From positions 1 through 64,000 of the forward strand of contig NZ_WJNG01000001.1 of assembly GCF_009649745.1 (NCBI RefSeq): a stretch of 64,000 nt of DNA, given 5' to 3'. Shown in pieces: positions 36,589 through 44,889 of this stretch (positions within the stretch are counted from its first letter, which is position 1; every line of letters starts with the position of its first letter). The DNA comes from Aquibacillus halophilus. Lineage in GTDB: Bacteria; Bacillota; Bacilli; Bacillales; Amphibacillaceae. The notes under the pieces are model-generated. The model did no database searches, was not told where the DNA came from, and saw only the letters and a list, made by a program, of their open reading frames with translations. The position numbers and the translations under genes were made by a program.

Positions 36589-37887
36589 ATGACTAAAAAA
36601 TGGGATGTTGTCATTATTGGTGGTGGATTAGCCGGGTTTGTTGCAGCCAATTATTTAACCGACGCTAATATGTCAGTATTGTTATTAGAAAAAGGGAAAA
36701 GAACTGGGGGACGTGCTAAAACAGATGTAATTAGTCAACAGTATTTTAATTTGGGTCCTCATGCCTTTTATAAGAAAGGCAAGGCAAAACAAATTTTTGA
36801 TGAATTAGGGATTAAACTACATGGGAACACCCCAAAATTAGATGGTGTGTTAGTTGAGGATGGTATCAATTACAATGCACCACTAAGCCCATTTGGCCTT
36901 GCTACAACAAAGCTATTGAACTGGAAAGAGCGCAGGGAATGGATGATGATCTTGATGAAGCTAAGTAGGATAGATACAGAGAAATTAACAGGACTTACTC
37001 TCAAGCGTTGGGTTGAGACGACGGCAAATTCTAAAAAAGTACAATCATTACTATTGGTATTATCAAGGCTAGCAACATATTGTCATGTACCAGAAAAAGC
37101 CAGTGCAAAAGTAATCGTCTCACATATGCAGCGTGCTTTAGCAGGTGTCATTTATCTAGATGGTGGTTGGCAAACCGTAATCGATCAGCTACAAACAAGA
37201 GCTGAAAAGCTTGGGGTCGAGGTTAGATTGCAGCAAACTGTTAAGCAAATTTCTGCTGATGATAACAATCAGTATCAGCTAATTCTTGCGGGTGATAAAA
37301 AGATTTACGCGAAGCAAGTCATTTGTACTATCGGTCCACATGCGCTAAATAGCATTTTACCTGAAGAAATCTTAGATAACAGGCATAAATTCAGGGGACA
37401 AATTGAACCCGTTACCGCGGCGACCTTAGACGTCGCTTTAAGTCAACTTCCAAATCCAGATCTCCAATTCGCGATGGGAATAACTGAACCATTTTATTAT
37501 TCTGTCCATTCCAATTATGCTCAGCTTTCCGATGATGGAAAGAGCAAAGTGCTACATGTCCTTAAATACTTCCACCCAAATGATATTACAGATAGAAAAA
37601 ATGTTAAAATTGAGTTAGAGCGATTCTTAGAAAGGTTACAGCCAGACTGGCGCAAATATGAAATTACTAGTCGATATCTAACTCAAATTACCGTTAATCA
37701 GCGATTGCCTCAAGTCGGAGATGAGCAAATGCTCTCAAGTTCTGAAACCGAAATCCCAGGACTATTCATTGCGGGTGATTGGGCATCACCAGATTCTATT
37801 TTGTCAGAAGGCGCAGTCACTAGTGGAAAACGAGCAGCCAAAGAATTAATCCAAAATGAAAAGAGGAGTTTAAGTGCAAATCAGTAA
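36589..37887 (+). CDS. FAD-dependent amine oxidase/phytoene desaturase-like oxidoreductase
   Basis: A 432-residue flavoprotein. The FAD-binding start is DVVIIGGGLAGFVAANYL with the downstream Glu of LLLEKGKRTGGRAKT. The C-terminal FAD motif is IPGLFIAGDWASPDSILSEG followed by AVTSGKRAA. It belongs to the NAD(P)-binding amino oxidase superfamily (amine oxidases, protoporphyrinogen oxidase, carotenoid desaturases). It precedes the ECF41 sigma gene with a 14-bp overlap and is preceded by an ECF41-type promoter, so it is that sigma factor's partner gene. ATG 36589 follows AAAGGAGGGG. The substrate is unknown. Confidence 0.85.
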   Translation: MTKKWDVVIIGGGLAGFVAANYLTDANMSVLLLEKGKRTGGRAKTDVISQQYFNLGPHAFYKKGKAKQIFDELGIKLHGNTPKLDGVLVEDGINYNAPLSPFGLATTKLLNWKERREWMMILMKLSRIDTEKLTGLTLKRWVETTANSKKVQSLLLVLSRLATYCHVPEKASAKVIVSHMQRALAGVIYLDGGWQTVIDQLQTRAEKLGVEVRLQQTVKQISADDNNQYQLILAGDKKIYAKQVICTIGPHALNSILPEEILDNRHKFRGQIEPVTAATLDVALSQLPNPDLQFAMGITEPFYYSVHSNYAQLSDDGKSKVLHVLKYFHPNDITDRKNVKIELERFLERLQPDWRKYEITSRYLTQITVNQRLPQVGDEQMLSSSETEIPGLFIAGDWASPDSILSEGAVTSGKRAAKELIQNEKRSLSANQ

Positions 37888-38740
37888 TGATGAATATCAA
37901 CAATATCAACCATTGTTGTTTTCGTTAGGCTATCGTTTATTAGGATCAATTACAGACGCTGAGGATATTGTCCAGGAAACCTTCTTACGAGCACATCAAA
38001 TAGAAGAAAAAAAGCTTGATAACAAGAAAGCTTACCTCTGCAAGATGATGACCAATAGGTGTTTGGATTTATTAAAATCCGCTCGTTACAATCGCGAGCA
38101 TTATATTGGACCTTGGAATCCCGAACCATTACTGATATCCCAATTCCAAGATAGTGAACCTTCAAGAGCTGTTTTAGAAAAAGAGGGGCTAAGCATTGCC
38201 TACTTACGGATGATGGAGCATTTAACACCTCATGAACGAGTTGTTTTGTTATTAAAAGAGGGGTTTGACTTCTCCTATTCAGAGATTGTTAACATCATAG
38301 ATAAAAAGGAAGAAAACTGCAGAAAGTTATTCAGTCGTGCAAAACAAAAACTATCATCTGTTGTTGGAGAAAGCTTAAATTATCAGGAGAATAAATCGAT
38401 TGTTGATAGCTTTATTCAAGCGTTTCAGAAGCAAAATACCGATGAGTTGTTGGAACTTGTATCCGAAAAGGTCACCTTGTTTTCTGACGGCGGTGGCAAA
38501 GTCAATGCAGCTCTTCGTCCAATTCAATCAAACTCAAATGTTCTAGCATTTCTATTCGGTGTCGCAAGCAAGCTTCCAAGTAACGTTTATTTTAACATCG
38601 AAAATGTCAATGGACAGCCTGGGATCGTGAGCTACTCAGATGAAAAGATTCATAGCGTTATCAGCTTCTATATTTTTAACAATAAGTTTAAAGAAATCTA
38701 CATTACTATGAACCCTGACAAACTACCTTCGATTATTTGA
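37874..38740 (+). CDS. ECF41-family sigma factor (SigJ-like, with C-terminal SnoaL-like domain)
   Basis: A 288-residue sigma factor. Region 2 carries SITDAEDIVQETFLRAHQIE, region 4 follows (about 105-165), and a C-terminal SnoaL-like extension spans about 172-288. The extension carries the two ECF41 signature motifs, DGGGK (205-209) and NPDKL (280-284). In this family the extension replaces a separate anti-sigma factor and both aids and limits activity. It starts at GTG after AGAGGAG and overlaps the oxidoreductase gene. It should recognise the TGTCACA-N16-CGTC promoter at 36528. Confidence 0.92.
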   Translation: MQISNDEYQQYQPLLFSLGYRLLGSITDAEDIVQETFLRAHQIEEKKLDNKKAYLCKMMTNRCLDLLKSARYNREHYIGPWNPEPLLISQFQDSEPSRAVLEKEGLSIAYLRMMEHLTPHERVVLLLKEGFDFSYSEIVNIIDKKEENCRKLFSRAKQKLSSVVGESLNYQENKSIVDSFIQAFQKQNTDELLELVSEKVTLFSDGGGKVNAALRPIQSNSNVLAFLFGVASKLPSNVYFNIENVNGQPGIVSYSDEKIHSVISFYIFNNKFKEIYITMNPDKLPSII

Positions 38741-38765
38741 GTTGTTATTAAGGAATAACTAATAT

Positions 38766-38808
38766 ACCCGAGTTACTGAGCATTTCAGATTCTCCCACAA
38801 CTCGGGTT
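38766..38808. terminator. hairpin between the ECF41 gene and rsgI
   Basis: ACCCGAGTT pairs with AACTCGGGT around a 24-base loop, between convergent genes. There is no strong T-run in either direction, so strength is uncertain. Confidence 0.55.
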
Positions 38809-38825
38809 ACACTATAAGTTTAACT

Positions 38826-40154
38826 CTAATCAATTTCTCTTTCTTCATCCTCTTCAACGTCCATTTCTCGGTTCTCATTACTCTCATCACTTGCTGCGGA
38901 TTCTTTTTCTGAACCTGCTTCGCTCTCTTCATCGGGCTCAGGTTCTCTTTCCTGATCCTCTATGTTTTTTTCATTTGCCTCGGGTTCACTTTCTCGACCT
39001 TCTTGGTTCTCTTCATTTGCATCTGATTTTCTTTCTTTACCTTCTTCTCTCCCTTTATCTGTCTCGGATTCTCTTTCTAGTCCCTCTTCGTTCTTTTCGG
39101 CATCTTTTGATTCTCTTCCGTTACCCTCTTTGCTCGAATCTTTATTATTTTCTTTTTTAGTATTAGTTCCCTGCTTATTTTTGTCGTTATTACCTTTTGG
39201 ATCCTTTGGTTTATTGTCAGATACTTTATCTGAAGGCTCTTTATTAACATTTTGATTTTCATTATTATTTTTAGGGGTCTCTTTTTTCTTTTCCTTGGAC
39301 TCATTGTTCTGTGGTTTTTCTTCTTTTAGCTTATCGTTACTATTTTCCTTTGGTTGTACTGCCTGAGAATTGGATTTTTTAGTTTTTTTGTTAAGATTTT
39401 CTTTCTCTTCAGCACTAGTATTCAATCTATTAATTTCACTTACAATGGAAGCTATTGATTCTTCTCTAACTTGGTCAAGACTAAAGGTAGTCTCCCTACC
39501 CTCTATTTCCTTAAATAATTGGTATTTATTAATTGATAGATTCACTTTTTCAGATTCATTTTTCAAGTTCTTATTGCCACTTCCTATTATTACATCAGCT
39601 GCTACAGAATACTTCTGCAAAGCCTTTTCAACAGTTCCTCCAATTCCGGTGGTATCTATTTTGGAATCGTTCTTTAACGGAATAACTGTTAATGCGACCA
39701 TACCCTGTTCATTTTCAGATAAGTAATTTTTATCAACAGCCATCGTTATGATCTCTTCCAAAGCAATATCTATTTGTTTCTTCTTAACTTGCAGTGAATC
39801 AACAACAATTTGTCCATCTTTATTTAAATGTTCAATTTTGGTTACGTTAAATTCTTCATCTGTGTATATTTCTATACTTGGGTTAATATCCACGGCAAAA
39901 AGATACGATTCATCTTCGCCATTAAAAGAACTAATTGAATAGCTTATAAGTGCCAAGAACAATAGTGACACAAGTGATATATATCTTAAACCTCTAAAGC
40001 CAGAGGTTTGCTTTTCAATATAAGTAAACGATTCTCCGATTTGTGGCATTTCATTAGAACGAGGAACATTTTTAAAGTTACCGTCATTGCATAATATCGT
40101 TACATATTCGGAAGTCACCTTCACGACTATACCTTTATACATTTTTGATTTCAT
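38826..40154 (-). CDS. rsgI: anti-sigma-I factor RsgI with long acidic tail
   Basis: A 442-residue membrane protein. Residues 1-50 are the cytoplasmic RsgI_N domain (MYKGIVVKVTSEYVTILCNDG), 57-76 a membrane helix, and about 80-230 the conserved extracellular domain (FAVDINPSIEIYTDEEFNV). From about residue 250 on it is low-complexity: first Lys/Asn-rich, then strongly acidic with EREPEPDEESEAGSE-like repeats. RsgI binds SigI and senses the outside. ATG 40154 follows GAAGTGAGG, and the gene overlaps sigI by 20 bp. The tail is an extracellular disordered spacer with no carbohydrate-binding module, unlike clostridial RsgI. Confidence 0.9.
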   Translation of the reverse strand: MKSKMYKGIVVKVTSEYVTILCNDGNFKNVPRSNEMPQIGESFTYIEKQTSGFRGLRYISLVSLLFLALISYSISSFNGEDESYLFAVDINPSIEIYTDEEFNVTKIEHLNKDGQIVVDSLQVKKKQIDIALEEIITMAVDKNYLSENEQGMVALTVIPLKNDSKIDTTGIGGTVEKALQKYSVAADVIIGSGNKNLKNESEKVNLSINKYQLFKEIEGRETTFSLDQVREESIASIVSEINRLNTSAEEKENLNKKTKKSNSQAVQPKENSNDKLKEEKPQNNESKEKKKETPKNNNENQNVNKEPSDKVSDNKPKDPKGNNDKNKQGTNTKKENNKDSSKEGNGRESKDAEKNEEGLERESETDKGREEGKERKSDANEENQEGRESEPEANEKNIEDQEREPEPDEESEAGSEKESAASDESNENREMDVEEDEEREID

Positions 40155-40878
40155 GATTTTCCTCACTTCCAAGTGAAACTTGAATGTACTCTGATAATTG
40201 TCGCCATTCAGGGTGCAATTTTACTATCACAAGTGTCACAATATACTTTCGATGCCTCTCAAAGGTTTTAACTCGATGGCCAGACTTTTTTACATATGTA
40301 CTAACCGGCAATCTTTTTTTCTTTAAAAATGATTCTACTAAATCTGGGTAGTTTAAGAAGTCATCAGCAACGGCTACTAGTTTTTCTTTTGTTTTACGAT
40401 GTTTTGGAGAAAAATTTTCTAATTCATCAAATTCTACTCCATATTCGCTTAATACCAGACTTAGTTCCAATATTTCTTCTATTAAGTCGTTCTTCTGAAC
40501 TGTTTGCTGATAGGAATCCATCGACTTCTCAACTTCGTATAAGTTAATAGAGGGACTCTCATCGTCATGATTAATTTCTAATGGTAGATGCATTACTTTT
40601 CTCTCTCGTCTAAAATGGTCGATCAAATCTCTTTTGACGAGTAAATAAACGTAATTTAAAAATGACTTTTGAGCATTAATATCATACGTCTCAATTGCAC
40701 GATTGAAGGCAAGTAACCCAATACTCGATTCCTCATCGCTCCATGTTATATACCTTCTACATACATGTCCAACTGTATTGATAATATATGGTTTGTAGTG
40801 ATTGATTAGCCTTTCCCTAGCCAACTCATCACCACTTGCTGCCGAGAGAATATAATTTGTTACGTCCGCTTCTTGCAT
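40135..40878 (-). CDS. sigI: RNA polymerase sigma factor SigI
   Basis: A 247-residue sigma factor of the SigI family. The region-2-like part is SSIGLLAFNRAIETYD with SFLNYVYLLVKRDLIDHFRRE. The family-specific C-terminal domain includes FSPKHRKTKEKLV and the closing helix HRKYIVTLVIVKLHPEW. In B. subtilis SigI responds to heat and cell-wall conditions and is held by RsgI. ATG 40878 follows AAGGGGG by 6 bases. No convincing SigI-type promoter was found upstream. Confidence 0.92.
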   Translation of the reverse strand: MQEADVTNYILSAASGDELARERLINHYKPYIINTVGHVCRRYITWSDEESSIGLLAFNRAIETYDINAQKSFLNYVYLLVKRDLIDHFRRERKVMHLPLEINHDDESPSINLYEVEKSMDSYQQTVQKNDLIEEILELSLVLSEYGVEFDELENFSPKHRKTKEKLVAVADDFLNYPDLVESFLKKKRLPVSTYVKKSGHRVKTFERHRKYIVTLVIVKLHPEWRQLSEYIQVSLGSEENHEIKNV

Positions 40879-41008
40879 GGTATCCCCCTTTATCAAACAG
40901 TCGTTTAATACTTTAAGTATAAGTTTTTTAATTTAAGGGGTAAAGTACTTATTCATGGTAATATCTAGGTAACGTATATCTCCTACTTAATCAAAAGTTA
41001 AGTGATTA

Positions 41009-41031
41009 AGGAGCCCCAAAACGGGACTCCT
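41009..41031 (-). terminator. terminator after the DUF5667-like gene
   Basis: GGAGTCCCG and GGGGCTCC pair around TTTT, 10 bases after the stop codon on the minus strand. The tail is only moderately T-rich, so some read-through into sigI is possible. Confidence 0.6.
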
Positions 41032-41040
41032 CTGCTCTAA

Positions 41041-42501
41041 TTAATTTTCATCTTCGTCTTCGTCATCTTGTTCACGTTTTTCCTTTGCTCTTTCTTTTGC
41101 TTCTTCCTCTGCTTCTTTAGCCTGTTCTTTTCTTGCTTCTTCTTGCTCTTCCTGCTTCTCGCGTTCTTCTTCAGCTTTTTCTCTTGCCTCTTCTTCAGCC
41201 TCTTCAGCTTGTTCTCTCGCTTCTTCTTCAGCCTCTTCAGCTTGTTCCTTTGCTTCTTCTTCTAATTCTTCCTGCTTCTCTCGTTCTTTATTTTTCTTTT
41301 CTTTTGCCTGCTCTTTTGCCTTTTCTTTAGCTTCTTTAGCTACTTCCTTCGCTTTTTCCTTAGCCTCTTTAGCTTGCTCTTTTGCACTTTCTTTTGCTTC
41401 TTTAGCTTGTTCTTTTCCTTTTTCTTTAGCCTTTTTAGCTATTTCGTTAGCCACTTTGGATTCTTCTTTTTCTTCTTCAGAATCTTCTTCTTCTAAATCA
41501 CTAAGTTCTTCCTCTACTTCTTTTTGGAGTTCTTCTAACTCTTCATCAGCTTCTTCTTGTGTTAGCTCTCCAGCAGCTAGTTTTTCTTGAATTTCAGTTA
41601 AGTCTTCATTATATTCTTCTTCTAATTCATCATCTACTATATTGAAGTTAAGCTTACTCATCTCAATGGTTTCCATTGAAGCGGTAAGTTGTTGGATAGC
41701 TTCTTCATCACCAGATTCCTTCGCTTGATCCATCATTTCTTCAACATATTTCTCTTTTTTCTTCATTACTTTTTTCATAATTTGTGACGGTTTGATATTC
41801 AACTCTTTTGCTATTTCACCAAAACCTTTACCTTCTTGTAGTAATAAAATAATTTCTTCTTCTGTTTTTCCACTCTCTTCTGCAAAGGATACAACTTTAA
41901 CGATCTGTCCAAAGCCTAAACCTTGGTCACGCAAAGCTTTTACCTTTTCAGGATCAATGTCTTTCACCACATTTGCTACTAAATATGCCTCTTCTCGCTT
42001 TTCATCTAATTCCTCTTTTTGTTCTTCTTCTAAGTTATCAGTTATTTCATCATTTACTGTTGTTGAATCTTCTAATTCTATCTGTAATCCTTCTTTTGTC
42101 TCTTCATCAATAGTATCATCAGACACAACTTCTCCGACTTGTTCTTGAGCTTCTTCCAATGTATCTACATAATCATCTATTAATTTTATAATATATTCAT
42201 TTTTCTCTTCATCTACCATTTGTTGTGATTCCAATAAACGTTCATTGACAAATTGAAGTAAAAGCTCCGATTCTTTTTCTGAATCAGTTGTAAAAAGTAA
42301 TTGAAGGTTTTCCCCTACTTTATCAAGAAAATAAAATAAATTGTCTGGAGTCAATCCCCCTGATTCTTCTAACACATCATCGGCTTGCTCAATAACTTCA
42401 TCAACTTCAGTTGTGCCAACTTCTGCGGAAACAGAGGAGCTAGCAAATAACGCACCTGCCATAAATAGACTTGTAGCAAAAATACTCTTCTTCATTTTCA
42501 T
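41041..42501 (-). CDS. exported DUF5667-like protein with long charged single-helix tail
   Basis: A 486-residue secreted protein. A signal peptide ends near SSVSA (residue ~28). The DUF5667-like part opens with GLTPDNLFYFLDKVGENLQL. The middle has motifs VKALRDQGLGFGQIVKVVSF and a GKGFGEIAKELNIKPSQIMK helix. About residues 355-478 are almost purely Ala, Lys, Glu, Gln and Arg in i/i+4 alternation (KEKAKE, EEAREQAEEAEE), as in a stable single alpha helix. ATG 42501 follows AAAGGAGAAG. A c-di-GMP-I riboswitch occupies its leader. I infer a surface or matrix role; no catalytic motif is seen. Confidence 0.82.
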   Translation of the reverse strand: MKMKKSIFATSLFMAGALFASSSVSAEVGTTEVDEVIEQADDVLEESGGLTPDNLFYFLDKVGENLQLLFTTDSEKESELLLQFVNERLLESQQMVDEEKNEYIIKLIDDYVDTLEEAQEQVGEVVSDDTIDEETKEGLQIELEDSTTVNDEITDNLEEEQKEELDEKREEAYLVANVVKDIDPEKVKALRDQGLGFGQIVKVVSFAEESGKTEEEIILLLQEGKGFGEIAKELNIKPSQIMKKVMKKKEKYVEEMMDQAKESGDEEAIQQLTASMETIEMSKLNFNIVDDELEEEYNEDLTEIQEKLAAGELTQEEADEELEELQKEVEEELSDLEEEDSEEEKEESKVANEIAKKAKEKGKEQAKEAKESAKEQAKEAKEKAKEVAKEAKEKAKEQAKEKKNKEREKQEELEEEAKEQAEEAEEEAREQAEEAEEEAREKAEEEREKQEEQEEARKEQAKEAEEEAKERAKEKREQDDEDEDEN

Positions 42502-42539
42502 AGTAATCTTCTCCTTTTTGGAATGAAAATAGGATAAGA

Positions 42540-42640
42540 CCGTAATGAACATACGGCAACTGGCTGACATAGGCTGCTAAAATTGGCCTTTAGTCCCTCT
42601 AGCTTTGCGTCACCATTTTTCAATGGCTTTGCCCTTATCT
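42540..42640 (-). promoter_or_regulatory. c-di-GMP-I (GEMM-I) riboswitch, copy 1
   Basis: On the minus strand: AAGGGCAAAGCCATTGAAAA, then GGTGACGCAAAGCTAGAGGG (the invariant GACGCAAAGC followed by the AGGG bulge), then CAGCCAGTTGCCG at the 3' side. This is the GEMM-I core. It lies just upstream of the DUF5667-like gene with no obvious terminator after it. AAAATAGATAAG before the aptamer can pair with CTTATCCTATTTT before the ribosome binding site, suggesting control at translation. Confidence 0.9.
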
Positions 42641-42725
42641 ATTTTTCTATTAAAATACTTACTAGTTATACGAAAGTTTGTCGAAAATTGCGGGGGGAAT
42701 AATGAAGTTTTTTAAAAAAAGTTTT

Positions 42726-42895
42726 TGCCACAAAATCCATAGACTGCGACGTAACTGCTTTGTTGATTTCTTCCACACTTTTTTTGAATCAGTTGCTATG
42801 TTGATTTCTGCTCCGGGCAGTCAACCACCATATAGTGTAGTTATCAAACACAACACTTTACTAGCGTTGCACTTTGAAGATATTCCAACTTTATA
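42726..42895 (+). repeat. degenerate remnant of repeat families A/B
   Basis: Contains CCATAGACTGCGACGTAACT and GCTCCGGGCAGTC (family B flank and end) and GTTATCAAACACAACACTTT (family A left flank, compare 43083), but the hairpin bodies are missing. It looks like the decayed leftovers of two elements. Confidence 0.55.
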
Positions 42896-43111
42896 GATAG
42901 AGGGAATTCGTGAGACTCTTAAAAAATATAAAACCCTCACCCGATCAAAATTTTTAATCGATGAGTAGTTATTTTCATGATATAAAAGTTTCTTATAGTT
43001 CTTGTCACTTGAACAGAAAGCTAGTCTAAGGTGTGGGAAAATGCGATTCCTATGGGATTTTTACATTTTTTGGTTTAATATAGTTGTCAAACACAACATT
43101 ATACTAACGCA

Positions 43112-43226
43112 GGAAATACACGGAGACTCCTGCGGGAGGAAAGGCATAGATGAGACCCCGCAGTGCGTAGCACGAGGAGGCTCAGCAGCCACCCGCGGAA
43201 AGCGTAGTGTATTTCCGAAGTGGTGA
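43112..43226 (+). repeat. hairpin repeat family A, copy 3 (intact ends)
   Basis: GGAAATACAC at the left and GTGTATTTCC at the right are exact complements. The body has ACTCCTGCGGGAGGAAAGG, GATGAGACCCCGCAGTGCGT and CCCGCGGAAAGCG. It is near-identical to the copy at 14057. An ORF crossing it is not a gene. Confidence 0.85.
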
Positions 43227-43293
43227 TTAGCGTGGAATGTTACGTTGCATTTTAATCACTGCGAAGATTTAAAAACACCAAAGCTTACAAATA

Positions 43294-43342
43294 AAAAAAG
43301 ATGGTGTAAAGCCTGTAACTTGGCTTTCTACCATCATCTTTT
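43294..43342 (-). terminator. terminator after the TIM-barrel isomerase gene
   Basis: AAAAGATGATGGTAGAAAGCC and GGCTTTACACCATCTTTTTTT pair with small bulges, ending in a T-run on the minus strand, 11 bases after the stop codon. Confidence 0.85.
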
Positions 43343-43352
43343 AATCAATCCA

Positions 43353-44096
43353 TTATCTCAGCTTTTTAAGTCCTATAGTTGGATCAGCTTTTGGAAAATA
43401 TTCTAGACCAACAAATCCAGTGTAACCTGTTAGATCAATAGCTTCGAATATTCTATTATAATTTAATTCCCCACTGTCCAGTTCGTGTCGACCAGGGTTA
43501 CCCGCTGCGTGAAAGTGACCAATCAAATCGATATTATTTTCAATAGTTGAAATGATATTTCCTTCCGTTATTTGCTGGTGGTAAATATCGTACAGGACCT
43601 TTACATGATTTGAGCCTATTTTTTTTATAATTTCAAAGGCTTCCTCGGATTTCGATAAGTAATATCCTTGATGATCGACATATGTATTCAATGGCTCAAT
43701 TAACAGAGTTATGTTTTCTTTTTCTAAAATAGGAACACAGGCCTTTAATCCATCTACCAAGGACTGTTTTTGTTCCTGCCTGGATACATCAGTAAGTTCT
43801 TGCCCTACTTGAGAAATTAACCGATTGCAATTCAACTTTTTGGCTACTTCAATCGACTGTTTTAGTCCGTCGATATAATTCTCTCTTTGATTGGAATCTA
43901 CTAAACTGATAAATTTCGTGCAAAATGTAGAAACTTGAACACCTGATTCTTCTATTGTTTTCTCAACAAGTTCGATATCCTTGTCCCACCAGCTCCAAAA
44001 TTCAATTGTATCGAAACCTGCATTTTTAGTATCTTTTACACTTTGGTCGAAATTTTTGTTCATGTAAAGCGCATCTATACAGACAGATAAATTCAT
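43353..44096 (-). CDS. sugar isomerase/epimerase, hydroxypyruvate isomerase-like TIM barrel
   Basis: A 247-residue AP-endonuclease-2-type TIM barrel. Metal-binding and catalytic positions are seen in FDTIEFWSWWDKD, LLIEPLNTYVDHQGYYL (Glu), VKVLYDIYHQQ (Asp), GHFHAAGNPGRHELDSGE and the late Glu of GLEYFPKAD. The EPLN and GNPGRHE pattern is that of hydroxypyruvate isomerases, which interconvert hydroxypyruvate and tartronate semialdehyde; related enzymes act on ketoses. ATG 44096 follows CTGGAGG. It has no pathway neighbours, so the substrate stays open. Confidence 0.82.
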   Translation of the reverse strand: MNLSVCIDALYMNKNFDQSVKDTKNAGFDTIEFWSWWDKDIELVEKTIEESGVQVSTFCTKFISLVDSNQRENYIDGLKQSIEVAKKLNCNRLISQVGQELTDVSRQEQKQSLVDGLKACVPILEKENITLLIEPLNTYVDHQGYYLSKSEEAFEIIKKIGSNHVKVLYDIYHQQITEGNIISTIENNIDLIGHFHAAGNPGRHELDSGELNYNRIFEAIDLTGYTGFVGLEYFPKADPTIGLKKLR

Positions 44097-44343
44097 AAAG
44101 ACATACCTCCAGTAATTTAGTAAGATCATTCTGTTATATAGCTTAATCTGGTTGTCTGAACAGATCCTTTATCTATCTACTTTTTCTTATTATATGCAAA
44201 AATTATGTATGTAGTTGAAAGTCTAAGGGATTTTTAAATGAAGAGCTTTTTCAGTCGGGGAAACACATTTTCAAAATGTACCAAATACTTTTAGTGTTTT
44301 TATAAAATTATTAAAGGTAAGTTAGAACGAACAAATTCTAGAA

Positions 44344-44675
44344 TTATTTATTTTTTAAAGTCGCTATTTCCCGTTCGTTATGAGCAACTTTTTCCCATGC
44401 AAAGTCTTGATCAGTCTCCATCATTTTTAATTGATCGAGAATTTGAGTGTGACGTTTTTCATTTTTAGTTATATCATGAAACCTTTGGTTGGTGTTTGAC
44501 TCCAACGTAGTAATTTGGTATTGGTTTCATCAATTCTCAGGTTGGTCTGTTCCAGTCTATGGTTAGTTTTATCTAATCTGTGATTCGTTTCATCTAATTT
44601 GGTAATAACATTTCCAACCATTTTAACTAATTGCGCCATCATATTTTCCACTTTTTCTAGCCTTTCTTCATTCAT
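44344..44675 (-). pseudogene. frameshifted coiled-coil protein gene
   Basis: The gene starts ATG 44675 after AGAGGTG and encodes repeated heptads (LDETNHRLDKTNHRLEQTN) up to about 44515, then runs out of frame. In the -1 frame the same heptad pattern resumes at once (QITTLESNTNQRFHDITKNE) and continues through MMETDQDFAWEKVAHNEREI to a stop at 44344, giving an expected ~110-residue protein. The break lies near ACCAAATTACTAC, with no good slippery heptamer, so a single-base deletion or an assembly error is likelier than programmed frameshifting. It resembles small coiled-coil proteins found near phage or plasmid genes; function unknown. Confidence 0.78.
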
Positions 44676-44889
44676 CCTCTTCACCTCTTTTGACAACCAT
44701 TATACAGAATTGACTCTGTTTAGTCTATTAACCTTATCGGGATCTAGACCTTACAATATAGTCAAATTAGCCTAGCTTGCAATATCTGTTATTTTTAAAA
44801 TTTCTATTTATAAAGTTTTTGTACTCATAATCAAACCAAAAAGTTTCCATACTACAAATAAACTTAGTTATACAGGAGTGGTTTTAGTT

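Noticed and set aside
40879-40990. Possible SigI-dependent autoregulatory promoter upstream of sigI
   Set aside because: An ACCCC tract is present on the minus strand but the next CGA-type box is about 32 bases away, not the expected ~15-17.
41068-41330. Phe/Leu/Ser-rich plus-strand ORFs opposite the charged-helix gene
   Set aside because: They are antisense shadows of the Glu/Lys-rich coding strand.
42678-43226. Plus-strand ORFs of 72 and 74 residues
   Set aside because: They are translations of repeat remnants and of family A copy 3; near-identical peptides appear wherever the repeat occurs.
44500-44530. Programmed -1 frameshifting in the coiled-coil gene
   Set aside because: The junction ACCAAATTACTAC does not contain an X-XXY-YYZ slippery heptamer in the right frame, and no following stem-loop or pseudoknot was seen.
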